Shown in pieces: positions 1 to 7,637 of a DNA stretch of 34,636 bases (position 1 is its first letter; every line of letters starts with the position of its first letter). Below the pieces are notes generated by a model. It had not been told where the DNA came from and ran no database searches. It saw nothing but the letters and a program-made list of their open reading frames with translations. Origin of the DNA: an uncultured Blautia sp. (GTDB lineage Bacteria; Bacillota; Clostridia; Lachnospirales; Lachnospiraceae). Position numbers and translations under genes: made by a program. The DNA is taken from NCBI GenBank assembly GCA_900541985.1, contig UQLX01000026.1, forward strand, positions 1 through 34,636, in the 5' to 3' direction.

Positions 1-1261
1 AGACCGCATAAACAAAGTGATTGCAGCATGAAATAATAATTAAACTCCACGGATTAAGGTCACTGTCTTTCAGACCTTCCTGTGCAAGTATGGTATGAAG
101 AACAGATATATCACTGGAAACGTCCCAGGCTGTATCCTGAAAAACAGAATCCAGAAGCTTTGCAAACGCTGTATTGAGCGTATCCAGGGTATCCTCGATT
201 TCTTTTTTCGATGCCCGGATCGTCTCCCCCTGTACAGGCTGGCTGTCCATATCCTCATAGGCGTCCAGAAGCTTTACTGTCATAGGAAGATAATAATTCA
301 TCATCCGCTTCAGATCCGGAATGATCTCCGGATGCTCCTGAACTCTCTGAAAGATTCTCTTTACAATTTCTTCCATGCTGGCGATCTTGGCTGAAATCTC
401 TTCTCCGGGAATGGCATCATTGCTTTTATGGATTTTTCGGATATACGCTTCTCCCTGGTCAAGAACTTCCTGTACCTCCGGTGGAACATCTGCCATTTTT
501 TGTCTTTTCTCTGCTTCCTGTCTCTGCCTTTCTTCCTGAATGCGGAGGCTTTCCTCATACTGACGATAGGTTTCGCTGCTGGTGATCAGACAGGTTTCTT
601 CCTGGTCAAGGCTGCCCTCCAGAAACCATCCTGTATCGATCATTTCCTGGATATCGTTTTTTACAAAGCGAACACTCTTGCCCACAGCCCTGGAAAGCTT
701 CTCCAGCTGGCAGTAGGTTCTGTCCCCAAGAGCCCTGCGGTACTTTCGGAACCGCCGTACTCTTCCATGTCCGCGGATTCCCTTATGCAGTATTACAATT
801 CCTGCTGCCATTCCAAGCATCATAAGGAGGATGGTTGTTATATAAAAGGAACCGACCAGCGTCTGGATCAGAAGAACTGCCAGAAAAGCAATTCCCATAA
901 AGCCTGACATAATGCCGCCCATCACCATCAGGAAATAATTCCTGGTTTCCATTCCGCTAAGAGAGATGTATAGATCCGGATATTTTTCTTTTTTTTCAGT
1001 AAAAACAGGCTTCACGGAATCGGAGTAAGCAGTACGCTCCGGCTCCCTGTCATTCATACTGTCCCATCCTTTTTTCGGATTAAAGTTCTGCCTCTGGTAC
1101 TGGCAGACTCCCTGGTCGATCACCCTTCCAATGGAACGGCTCATTCTCCTGAAATCCCTTGAATTTACTGCTTTTTCGATCACATCCTGCGCTTCCCTGA
1201 TCTTGTCCTCCATCTGCGCAAAATCAAAATTCTGGTTTTTTGTTGTTTTCTTCTTATCCAT
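1..1261 (-). CDS. XpaC-like (5-bromo-4-chloroindolyl phosphate hydrolysis family) protein, 3' end off window
   Basis: The minus-strand frame opens at an ATG at 1261 and stays open to base 1, so at least 420 residues are visible and the stop is outside the window. The N-terminal third is charged. It is followed by a hydrophobic segment (about residues 105-150, two membrane helices) and a long, mostly helical cytoplasmic part. The segment with NYYLPMTVKLLDAYEDMDSQ and TMLAQEGL near the end is typical of the XpaC-like family (PF10112). Members are usually annotated from one Bacillus phenotype and the true biochemical role is unknown. The family normally ends soon after the MLAQEGL region. Here the last 20 or so residues become hydrophobic and Cys-rich, so the tail may not be native. 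A promoter lies just upstream at 1321-1349. Family call is from recognition; function is uncertain. Confidence 0.75.
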   Translation of the reverse strand, partial: MDKKKTTKNQNFDFAQMEDKIREAQDVIEKAVNSRDFRRMSRSIGRVIDQGVCQYQRQNFNPKKGWDSMNDREPERTAYSDSVKPVFTEKKEKYPDLYISLSGMETRNYFLMVMGGIMSGFMGIAFLAVLLIQTLVGSFYITTILLMMLGMAAGIVILHKGIRGHGRVRRFRKYRRALGDRTYCQLEKLSRAVGKSVRFVKNDIQEMIDTGWFLEGSLDQEETCLITSSETYRQYEESLRIQEERQRQEAEKRQKMADVPPEVQEVLDQGEAYIRKIHKSNDAIPGEEISAKIASMEEIVKRIFQRVQEHPEIIPDLKRMMNYYLPMTVKLLDAYEDMDSQPVQGETIRASKKEIEDTLDTLNTAFAKLLDSVFQDTAWDVSSDISVLHTILAQEGLKDSDLNPWSLIIISCCNHFVYAV

Positions 1262-1320
1262 AAGTATTCTCCATCAGGCCAATATAAACTTTCATTTCCT
1301 TTATTCTGCACTATAAAAAT

Positions 1321-1349
1321 ATTATAGCGAAGTGCCTGATAAAATACAA
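1321..1349 (-). promoter_or_regulatory. Predicted sigma-A promoter of the XpaC-like gene
   Basis: On the minus strand there is TTGTAT, a 17-bp spacer and a perfect TATAAT. The distance to the ATG at 1261 leaves a 5' leader of roughly 50 bases. It diverges from the ilvE promoter, and the two -35 elements are less than 10 bp apart. Confidence 0.6.
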
Positions 1350-1357
1350 GTTTTCAG

Positions 1358-1386
1358 TTGAAGTCCGATTCCAAAAGTGCTACACT
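1358..1386 (+). promoter_or_regulatory. Predicted sigma-A promoter of ilvE
   Basis: TTGAAG and TACACT are separated by 17 bp. The predicted start lies about 60 bases before the ilvE ATG. The leader is too short for a T-box, so a tRNA-sensing leader is not present here. A small stem can be drawn in it at 1406-1433. Confidence 0.5.
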
Positions 1387-1405
1387 GTTTATATCGTACA
1401 TTAAA

Positions 1406-1433
1406 GCGGCAAAGTACCTTTTACTGATACCGC
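1406..1433 (+). other. Small stem-loop in the ilvE leader
   Basis: GCGG (1406-1409) pairs with CCGC (1430-1433) and AGTA (1413-1416) with TACT (1422-1425), leaving a 5-base loop and a small internal loop. There is no U-tract, so it is not a terminator. It may only stabilise the mRNA. Chance cannot be excluded. Confidence 0.25.
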
Positions 1434-1455
1434 CAAATAACAGGAGGATGATATT

Positions 1456-2481
1456 ATGGAAAAAAAGAACATCGACTGGGGTAACCTGGGTTTTGGCTAT
1501 GTACAGACAGATTACCGTTATGTCTCAGATTTTAAGAATGGTTCCTGGGACGAAGGAAAACTTACCGAGGATGCAAACGTTGTAATCAATGAGTGCGCCG
1601 GTGTCCTTCAATATGCCCAGACTGTATTTGAAGGTATGAAAGCCTATACAACAGAAGACGGACGTATTGTTACTTTCCGTCCGGATCTGAACGCAGAACG
1701 TATGGAAAACTCTGCAAAAAGACTGGAAATGCCGGTATTTCCAAAAGACCGTTTTATTCAGGCTGTCGTGGATACCGTAAAGGCAAATGCCGCTTACGTT
1801 CCGCCATTTGGCTCAGGAGCAACCCTTTATATCCGTCCTTTTGAATTCGGCACCAATCCGGTCATTGGGGTGAAGCCTGCAGATGAATACCAGTTCCGTG
1901 TATTTACCACACCGGTAGGACCTTACTTCAAGGGCGGCGTAAAGCCTCTGACCATCCGTGTGACTGATTTTGACCGCGCAGCGCCCAACGGAACCGGCCA
2001 TATCAAGGCAGGACTGAACTACGCCATGAGTATGCATGCCATTGTAGACGCACACAACCAGGGATATGACGAAAACATGTATCTGGATGCCGCAACCAGA
2101 ACGAAAGTAGAAGAAACCGGCGGAGCCAACTTCCTCTTTGTCACAAAAGACGGCAAGGTTGTCACACCGAAATCTGACAGCATCCTTCCATCTATTACCC
2201 GCCGCTCTCTGATCTATGTGGCGCAGCACTATCTTGGACTTGAGGCAGAAGAACGTGAGATCCCGTTTGAAGAAGTAAAAGATTTTGCAGAGTGCGGCCT
2301 TTGCGGCACTGCTGCCGTAATCTCTCCGGTAGGAAAGATCGTAGATCACGGCAAGGAGATCTGCTTCCCGACAGGAATGACAGAAATGGGACCTGTTACC
2401 AAGAAGCTTTATGAAACACTGACCGGCATCCAGATGGGCCGCATCGAGGCTCCGGAGGGATGGCTTCAGGTAATCGAATAA
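1456..2481 (+). CDS. ilvE: Branched-chain amino acid aminotransferase
   Basis: This 341-residue PLP enzyme interconverts valine, leucine and isoleucine with their 2-oxo acids, using 2-oxoglutarate/glutamate. It belongs to the longer, eukaryote-like branch of fold-type IV aminotransferases. The motif HIKAGLNYA around residues 182-190 holds the likely PLP lysine, K184. A CxxC pair (C280 and C283, in ECGLCGTAAVISPV) resembles the redox-sensitive CxxC of mammalian BCATs. The start is set by AGGAGG at 1442-1447, eight bases before the ATG. The gene stands alone between its own promoter and the shared terminator with folA. Function is confident; redox sensitivity is only inferred. Confidence 0.95.
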   Translation: MEKKNIDWGNLGFGYVQTDYRYVSDFKNGSWDEGKLTEDANVVINECAGVLQYAQTVFEGMKAYTTEDGRIVTFRPDLNAERMENSAKRLEMPVFPKDRFIQAVVDTVKANAAYVPPFGSGATLYIRPFEFGTNPVIGVKPADEYQFRVFTTPVGPYFKGGVKPLTIRVTDFDRAAPNGTGHIKAGLNYAMSMHAIVDAHNQGYDENMYLDAATRTKVEETGGANFLFVTKDGKVVTPKSDSILPSITRRSLIYVAQHYLGLEAEEREIPFEEVKDFAECGLCGTAAVISPVGKIVDHGKEICFPTGMTEMGPVTKKLYETLTGIQMGRIEAPEGWLQVIE

Positions 2482-2534
2482 ACGATATCCCGAAGGGATC
2501 TGCCCCTGGCAGCTTTCTTCGGATATCTCTCCTC

Positions 2535-2582
2535 AAAAAAGGGCAGTTACAGGTTTTTATGAACCTGCAGCCGCCCTTTTTC
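2535..2582. terminator. Bidirectional intrinsic terminator between ilvE and folA
   Basis: An interrupted hairpin (AAGGGC pairing with GCCCTT, inner CAGGTT with AACCTG) is flanked by A6 on the left and T5 on the right, so it can stop transcripts from both directions. It ends one base before the folA stop codon, and serves the convergent ilvE and thyA-folA units. Confidence 0.8.
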
Positions 2583-3074
2583 TTATTTCTTTCTCTCGTA
2601 TTTTACGAATTCATATTCCAGGTCAAAATAAGTCTGCTCCTCGCTTCTGGCCGTCACTTTCCACTCCGGCATCTCATCCAGATTCGGGAAATAACAGTCT
2701 GCTTCATAGGCAAAATCGATTTTTGTGATATGAGCTGTATCGCAGTAAGGAAGAAGCTGTTTGTATACACTGTCCCCTCCAATGCAATACACCTGGTCAG
2801 ACGGGTATTTTGCGATTTCTTCCAGAAGTTCCTCTATGGTATGTACCACAATGGCATCCTTTACCTTAAAGTCTCTGTTTCCGGTCAGAACAATATTGGT
2901 TCTGTTTTTCAGCGGAAGTCCGCCTGGAAAGCTTTCCAAGGTCTTTCTTCCCATGACTACGATCTTGCCTGTGGTTTCCTGACGGAACATTTTCATGTCT
3001 GCCGGAATACTTACCAGAAGCTTGTTATCCTTGCCGATAGCCCAGTTTTTATCCACTGCTACAATAATATTCAT
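2583..3074 (-). CDS. folA: Dihydrofolate reductase
   Basis: This 163-residue NADPH-dependent enzyme regenerates tetrahydrofolate from the dihydrofolate made by ThyA, whose gene lies 23 bp upstream. The N-terminus MNIIVAVDKNWAIGKDNKLL is the standard DHFR start and contains the WAIG loop. Later segments GRKTLESFPGGLPLKNRTNI (cofactor-binding region) and YCIGGDSVYKQLLPYCD are typical. The frame is open further upstream, to 3134, but I chose 3074 because homology begins there and GGAGGA sits about 12 bases before it. Length matches bacterial chromosomal DHFRs (about 160 residues). Translation is probably coupled to thyA. Confidence 0.95.
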   Translation of the reverse strand: MNIIVAVDKNWAIGKDNKLLVSIPADMKMFRQETTGKIVVMGRKTLESFPGGLPLKNRTNIVLTGNRDFKVKDAIVVHTIEELLEEIAKYPSDQVYCIGGDSVYKQLLPYCDTAHITKIDFAYEADCYFPNLDEMPEWKVTARSEEQTYFDLEYEFVKYERKK

Positions 3075-3097
3075 AATCTCTGTTTCTTCCTCCTGTT

Positions 3098-3946
3098 TCA
3101 GATAGCGATCGGAATGTTTTTGATCTGAGGCCATGTCTGGTAGTTCTCAATGATCAGGTCATCCACTGTAAAATCATAGAAATTTTTGATCTCCGGATTC
3201 AGCTTTACCGTAGGTGCCGGATACGGAGTTCTCTGGATCAGTTCCTTTACAACCGGGATATGGCGGTCGTAAATATGGCAGTCGGAGATCACATGTACCA
3301 GTTCTCCTGCCTCCATATCACATACCTGGGCAAACATCATCAGAAGAATGGAATACTGGCAGACATTCCAGTTATTGGCAGCCAGAATATCCTGAGATCG
3401 CTGATTCAGGATCGCATTCAGGGTCAGCTTCTCTTTCCCCGGTTCCTTGGTCACATTAAAGGTCATAGAATAAGCGCAGGGATACAGATGCATCTCGTGC
3501 AGATCCTGATGCACATAAATATTCGTCATGATCCTGCGGCTGTAAGGATTGTTTTTCAGGTCATAAAGGACACGGTCCACCTGATCCATCATACCTTCTT
3601 TATACAGATGCTTCACCTGCATCTGGTAACCGTATGCCTTGCCGATAGATCCGGTCTCATCTGCCCAGCTGTCCCAGATATGGCTGTTCAGGTCATGGAT
3701 ATTGTTTGATTTTTTCTGCCAGATCCAGAGGATCTCATCCATCGCGCTTTTCAGGGCTGTTTTGCGAAGAGTCAGAGCAGGAAATTCTTTCCTGAGATCA
3801 TAGCGGTTTACAACGCCGAATCTCTTGATCGTATAAGCAGGAGTACCGTCCTCCCATACCGGACGTACCTTCTCTCCTTCTGTGCTGGTGCCGTTTTCGA
3901 TCACATCTCTGCACATGTTAATAAACACTGTATCTGCAACGCTCAT
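3098..3946 (-). CDS. thyA: Thymidylate synthase
   Basis: This 282-residue enzyme methylates dUMP to dTMP with methylene-tetrahydrofolate and releases dihydrofolate, which folA downstream recycles. The catalytic cysteine sits in HLYPCAYSMTFNV, where many ThyA proteins have PPCH. The dUMP-binding stretch NQRSQDILAANNWNVCQYS and the later SDCHIYDRHI follow the ThyA order but are a divergent version. The start at 3946 has AAGGAGG eight to nine bases upstream. An upstream in-frame ATG at 3985 lies closer to the promoter and lacks a good ribosome binding site. The promoter at 4001-4029 overlaps that of the divergent vanZ-like gene. Confidence 0.93.
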   Translation of the reverse strand: MSVADTVFINMCRDVIENGTSTEGEKVRPVWEDGTPAYTIKRFGVVNRYDLRKEFPALTLRKTALKSAMDEILWIWQKKSNNIHDLNSHIWDSWADETGSIGKAYGYQMQVKHLYKEGMMDQVDRVLYDLKNNPYSRRIMTNIYVHQDLHEMHLYPCAYSMTFNVTKEPGKEKLTLNAILNQRSQDILAANNWNVCQYSILLMMFAQVCDMEAGELVHVISDCHIYDRHIPVVKELIQRTPYPAPTVKLNPEIKNFYDFTVDDLIIENYQTWPQIKNIPIAI

Positions 3947-4000
3947 ATCTGCGCCTCCTTTTTCCTGTTTTTTTCGTTGGTTCACATCGTGCTGTGGTTC

Positions 4001-4029
4001 ATTATATCATACGGCGCAGTGCTTTACAA
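4001..4029 (-). promoter_or_regulatory. Predicted sigma-A promoter of thyA-folA
   Basis: On the minus strand TTGTAA, a 17-bp spacer and a perfect TATAAT. Its -35 hexamer (4024-4029) shares five bases with the -35 hexamer of the divergent vanZ-like promoter (4023-4028), so both promoters should not be occupied at once. Confidence 0.7.
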
Positions 4030-4051
4030 ATCCAAATTCCCGTGCTATATT
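4023..4051 (+). promoter_or_regulatory. Predicted sigma-A promoter of the vanZ-like gene
   Basis: TTTACA, a 17-bp spacer and TATATT. The -10 hexamer ends at 4051, only seven bases before the ATG at 4059, so the expected transcription start falls at or next to the start codon. Confidence 0.6.
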
Positions 4052-4058
4052 AGAACCC

Positions 4059-4589
4059 ATGAAATTTATAATCACATTATTAAAACCACTTTCGTTTCTT
4101 CCAGCCCTGCTGATGATGTACCTTATTTTTTCATTTTCAGCCCAGACCGGGGAGGTGTCCGGGGAACTCAGCTACAAAATCAGCTATGAAATCGTAGAAA
4201 CGAAAAATGAACTTTTCCATACAGGAAAAAGCTATGACCAGCTAGCGTATGAAGCGGAACAGATTCACTACTATGTGCGGAAAGCCGCCCATATGACAGA
4301 ATATTTTCTTCTGGCCATCGCTGTTTCCTTTCCGCTTTATGTATACAAAATAAGAGGCTTCTGGCTCTTTTTCCTTGCAGGTATTCTCTGTGTCGGCTTT
4401 GCCGGACTGGATGAGTATCACCAGTCTTTTGTATCCGGAAGAAGTCCCGGGCTCAAAGATGTGGGCTTTGACAGTGCAGGAGCGCTGATCGGTATCCTTA
4501 TGGTTCAGCTTTTTTGCTGGTCAAGTCTGCATTCTCCTGATTCCAGACCTGTACGACGAAAAAAGCGCAGGAAAAAACATCGCAGATAG
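4059..4589 (+). CDS. VanZ-like family membrane protein
   Basis: This 176-residue integral membrane protein has four hydrophobic segments and a very basic tail (RPVRRKKRRKKHRR). The conserved VanZ-like core is clear: RKAAHMTEYFLL in the middle and GLDEYHQSFVSGRSPGLKDV followed by the last helix. VanZ confers low-level teicoplanin resistance in Enterococcus, but chromosomal relatives have mostly unknown roles in the cell envelope. The frame is open upstream to 3882, but that part lies under thyA and its promoter. The ATG at 4059 has no Shine-Dalgarno sequence and sits where the promoter predicts the 5' end, suggesting a leaderless mRNA. It converges on the ABC operon with a 12-bp gap. Confidence 0.85.
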   Translation: MKFIITLLKPLSFLPALLMMYLIFSFSAQTGEVSGELSYKISYEIVETKNELFHTGKSYDQLAYEAEQIHYYVRKAAHMTEYFLLAIAVSFPLYVYKIRGFWLFFLAGILCVGFAGLDEYHQSFVSGRSPGLKDVGFDSAGALIGILMVQLFCWSSLHSPDSRPVRRKKRRKKHRR

Positions 4590-4601
4590 ATCCGGGCTGC
4601 T

Positions 4602-5465
4602 TCACTCTATTTTGCCGCCTTCCACAACCAGATTGTCCGGATCTGCTGCTTCCCCGTAAACAGGAGCCAGTGTTGCTTCATAATCTGCATGGAAAAAGCG
4701 TTCTTCACCAAGTGCCCGGATCTCATCATTGAGCCAGTCAAGAAGTGAGGTATTTCCTTTCTGCACAGCAGGTGAGATCTCATCCGCATTGCCGAGAGCC
4801 TCAATACCGACGGTAAATCCGGGGTTCTGGATCGCCCATGCCAGAACTTCCGTATTATCCGTAGAAAATGCATCTCCGCGTCCGTCCAGAAGCGCATTAT
4901 ATGCATCTGCATATTCATCATATTTCTGCAGTGTTACATCCGGATAATTCTTTTCAAAATAGGTTTCTGCAGTGGTTCCCTTAACGACAATGAGAGTTTT
5001 CCCGTTAAGCTGTTCGACGTCTGTCACAAGGGCATTGTCCGGAGATACAACCCCCAGCTTCACTTTCATATAAGGCAGTGCAAAATCTACCTGTTCGGCT
5101 CGCTCTTCTGTTACTGTAAAATTTGCAAGAATAAGATCTGCCTTGCCTGTTGCGGCATATTCCACACGGCTTGCAGGATCGGTAGAAATATATTCAGCCT
5201 TCACCCCGAGATCCTTCGCAATGCGTTCTGCAAAATAAATATCATAGCCCTGATATTCACCATTTTCATCTACATATCCAAAAGGAGCCTTATCACTGAA
5301 TACACCAATAACGATCTTCCCGCTTTTCTTTATTTCATCAAGTGTACAGAAAGAAGCTGCGGAGGTCTCCTTTCCTGAGCGGCTGCAGCCTGTAAATCCG
5401 GCCGTCAGAAGTACAGCTCCCAAAATTATCGTAAACAGTCTTTTAATATGCTTCCTGTATTTCAT
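4602..5465 (-). CDS. Amino-acid ABC transporter substrate-binding lipoprotein
   Basis: This 287-residue extracellular binding protein (SBP_bac_3 fold, PF00497) has a lipoprotein signal peptide: basic start, hydrophobic core and a cysteine at residue 27 in FTGC. The mature part shows the expected hallmarks GKIVIGVFSDKAPFGYVDEN, GYDIYFAERIAKDLG and DLILANFTVTEERAEQVDF. It resembles cysteine and acidic-amino-acid binders of this family. Since the operon starts with metY and a Cys/Met-rich leader, cystine, cysteine or methionine is the likeliest ligand, by context only. The start at 5465 lies inside the 3' end of the ATPase gene (about 23-bp overlap), so translation is coupled; an ATG at 5477 is less well placed. 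Confidence 0.88.
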   Translation of the reverse strand: MKYRKHIKRLFTIILGAVLLTAGFTGCSRSGKETSAASFCTLDEIKKSGKIVIGVFSDKAPFGYVDENGEYQGYDIYFAERIAKDLGVKAEYISTDPASRVEYAATGKADLILANFTVTEERAEQVDFALPYMKVKLGVVSPDNALVTDVEQLNGKTLIVVKGTTAETYFEKNYPDVTLQKYDEYADAYNALLDGRGDAFSTDNTEVLAWAIQNPGFTVGIEALGNADEISPAVQKGNTSLLDWLNDEIRALGEERFFHADYEATLAPVYGEAADPDNLVVEGGKIE

Positions 5466-6270
5466 TTCTGATTCCATCCTTCCATATATTAGTTGTACTA
5501 TTCATTCCTTTTTTATCTGTTCTGCGCTTTTCATAAGCAAAGGTCCGCAGAAACTCTTTCGCCCTCTGTGTTTCAGGCTTTGTAAAAAACACATCCGGTT
5601 TCGCTTCTTCAACGATATGCCCACTGTCTAAAAATAAGATTCTGTCCGCAATTGCTTCCGCAAACTGCATTTCATGTGTTACGATCACCATTGTCATCCC
5701 CTGCCCAGCCAATTCCAGCATCACATCCAGGACTTCTCTTACCATTTCCGGATCAAGAGCTGCGGTAACTTCATCAAACAGCATGATCTCCGGATTCATG
5801 CAAAGTGCACGGATTATCGCGACACGTTGTTTCTGTCCTCCTGACAGTTCTCTGGGATAGGCCTTGCGCTTTTCCCAGAGCCCGACTCTTCTCAGCATCT
5901 GCTCTGTCTGCAGTTCTACTTCCTTTTTCGGGCGTTTCTGCACTTTGACAGGAGCCAGCATGATGTTGTCCATAATATTTTTATGAGGAAAAAGCTCATA
6001 GCTCTGAAAGACCATGCCAATTCTCTGTCTGATCCGGGCAATCTTTTTGCCATTGGACATTACTTCTTCACCGTCCAGTAAAATTTTCCCTCCTGTAGGC
6101 ATTTCCAGTCCGTTCATGCACCGCAGAAATGTGCTTTTCCCACAGCCGGAAGGACCAAGCACCACAACGACTTCTCCCTTTTCTATACTGACATCAATCC
6201 CGTCAAGAATGACCTCATCACCAAATTTTTTCTTTAATCCCACAACCTGCAGCTGTGTTCTTTTTTTCAT
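5443..6270 (-). CDS. Amino-acid ABC transporter ATP-binding protein
   Basis: This 275-residue cytoplasmic ATPase powers the importer. Walker A is GPSGCGKST (residues 39-47), the signature is LSGGQKQRVAI, Walker B is IMLFDEVTAALDPE and the switch histidine lies in VTHEM. The Walker B stretch reads DEV where many family members have DEP. About 25 residues after the usual family end (KEFLRTFAY) form a polar tail that overlaps the binding-protein start. GGAGGT lies within the last codons of the upstream permease gene. It is the fourth gene of metY-permease-permease-ATPase-binding protein. Confidence 0.93.
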   Translation of the reverse strand: MKKRTQLQVVGLKKKFGDEVILDGIDVSIEKGEVVVVLGPSGCGKSTFLRCMNGLEMPTGGKILLDGEEVMSNGKKIARIRQRIGMVFQSYELFPHKNIMDNIMLAPVKVQKRPKKEVELQTEQMLRRVGLWEKRKAYPRELSGGQKQRVAIIRALCMNPEIMLFDEVTAALDPEMVREVLDVMLELAGQGMTMVIVTHEMQFAEAIADRILFLDSGHIVEEAKPDVFFTKPETQRAKEFLRTFAYEKRRTDKKGMNSTTNIWKDGIRNEIQEAY

Positions 6271-6279
6271 CTGTTCTGT

Positions 6280-6954
6280 TCACCTCCAGCGTTTTTCAAG
6301 ACTTTTTGCCAGCATGGAAATCGGCCAGCATGCAAGAAAATATAATAAAAATATCACTCCGTATATCCACAGCGCAGCTGTCGGGAATGTAAAACGATTG
6401 GCATCAATGATCTGTTTCCCCACTTTCAGAACCTCCGTCATACCGATCAGAACAACAAGACCTGTAGTTTTAATCATCCTGGTAGTAAGGTTGATCGTAA
6501 GAGGAAGCAGTCTCTGTACAGTCTGAGGAACAATCACATATCCAAAAGTCTGCCGCTTATCCATCCCAAGAGCTGCTGCACTGTCATACTGATGTTTTGG
6601 TATACTGCCAAGCGCACCTCTTACTAGATCGCCCATTTCCGCAGTTCCCCACAAAGTGAAAACAACAACAGCACTGCTCTGTGCGGACGGATTCCAGCCA
6701 AAGGCTCTTGTTACACCAAAATAAGCAATAAACAAAAGCACAAGCTGCGGCATAATGCGGATTATTTCCAGATAGATCCGGCTGACCGCTCGTGATATCG
6801 GATTTTTCAATGTCATAAACATTCCGAAAAGTCCCCCCAGCGGAACAGAGAGCAGTACGGCGATCAGACTGATGCGCAGTGTCACCCACAGCCCTTCCAG
6901 CAGCCGCAGGAAATTGTCGCCCAGAAAAAGTACACTAATCCCCGAATCCTGCAT
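6280..6954 (-). CDS. Amino-acid ABC transporter permease 1 (HisM/GlnP type)
   Basis: This 224-residue inner-membrane permease has about five helices. It carries the family EAA-like loop that contacts the ATPase (GALGSIPKHQYDSAAALGM followed by a QTFGYVIVPQTVQRLLP stretch). The early part GLWVTLRISLIAVLLSVPLG is typical of polar amino-acid permeases. Its start overlaps the end of permease 2 by 20 bp, and the ATPase follows nine bases after its stop. Together with permease 2 it probably forms a heterodimeric channel. Confidence 0.92.
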   Translation of the reverse strand: MQDSGISVLFLGDNFLRLLEGLWVTLRISLIAVLLSVPLGGLFGMFMTLKNPISRAVSRIYLEIIRIMPQLVLLFIAYFGVTRAFGWNPSAQSSAVVVFTLWGTAEMGDLVRGALGSIPKHQYDSAAALGMDKRQTFGYVIVPQTVQRLLPLTINLTTRMIKTTGLVVLIGMTEVLKVGKQIIDANRFTFPTAALWIYGVIFLLYFLACWPISMLAKSLEKRWR

Positions 6955-7600
6955 ATTTCAGTCTCCTTTCCATAATTCCTGCTGCTATGGAAACAGGAAG
7001 TAAAAGAATCAGATAAAATAGCACCAGCATAACAAGCGCCTCATCCGTTTCATAATAAAGACCAATCAGATCCTTTGTGACATACATCAGATCTGCCAGT
7101 GCGATTCCACTGACCACAGAGGTTTCTTTTATAAGAAAGATCACATTGGCGCACACACCTGGAATCGATACAGCAAGCGCCTGTGGAAAAATAACCTCTC
7201 TCATTATCAGCCATGGATTCATACCGAGACCTGCAGCAGCTTCGATCTGGGTTTTCTCTACTGATCCAAGTCCACTCCTCAGAGACTCTGCCATATAGCT
7301 GCCGCCAAGAAAGCCAAGGCCTGCAATGGCACAGATCTCTGCGCTCCAGATAATCCCAAGCTTTGGCAGTCCAAAGTAAAGAAAGAAAAGCTGCACCAGC
7401 AAAGGGGTATTTCGACTGATTTCTATGTATACAGACACTGCCTGACAGAGGACAGGGATTTTATAGTACAATATCATGGAAGACACCACTCCTGTCGCCA
7501 GCGCGATCAGTATCCCCCAAAATGCAATTTTTACAGTAAGCCTTGCTGCATCCACATACCAGGGCAGATATTCCATCATAAATCCAAAGTCAAGTCCCAT
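6935..7600 (-). CDS. Amino-acid ABC transporter permease 2 (HisQ/GlnP type)
   Basis: This 221-residue permease has the same fold as its neighbour. It starts with an amphipathic segment, then ARLTVKIAFWGILIALATG, and has NTPLLVQLFFLYFGLP and the ATPase-contact loop SGLGSVEKTQIEAAAGLGM, both standard for polar amino-acid transporters. GGAGGAG lies about 11 bases before the ATG. It begins 37 bp after the metY stop with no terminator between, so it should be on the metY transcript and share its leader control. Confidence 0.92.
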   Translation of the reverse strand: MGLDFGFMMEYLPWYVDAARLTVKIAFWGILIALATGVVSSMILYYKIPVLCQAVSVYIEISRNTPLLVQLFFLYFGLPKLGIIWSAEICAIAGLGFLGGSYMAESLRSGLGSVEKTQIEAAAGLGMNPWLIMREVIFPQALAVSIPGVCANVIFLIKETSVVSGIALADLMYVTKDLIGLYYETDEALVMLVLFYLILLLPVSIAAGIMERRLKYAGFGD

Positions 7601-7637
7601 TCTGATCCGGCTCCTCCTTCCCTTATATTTATAGAGA

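Noticed and set aside
1813..2349. Minus-strand open frame opposite ilvE
   Set aside because: Antisense to a well-defined enzyme, Cys/Tyr-rich and without recognisable features.
2583..3134. Longer folA start at 3134
   Set aside because: The extra 20 residues overlap the thyA end and have no homology; MNIIVAV at 3074 has its own ribosome binding site.
3882..4058. N-terminal extension of the VanZ-like protein
   Set aside because: The extra 59 residues lie antisense to thyA and over both promoters, and are Cys/Ser-rich without VanZ similarity.
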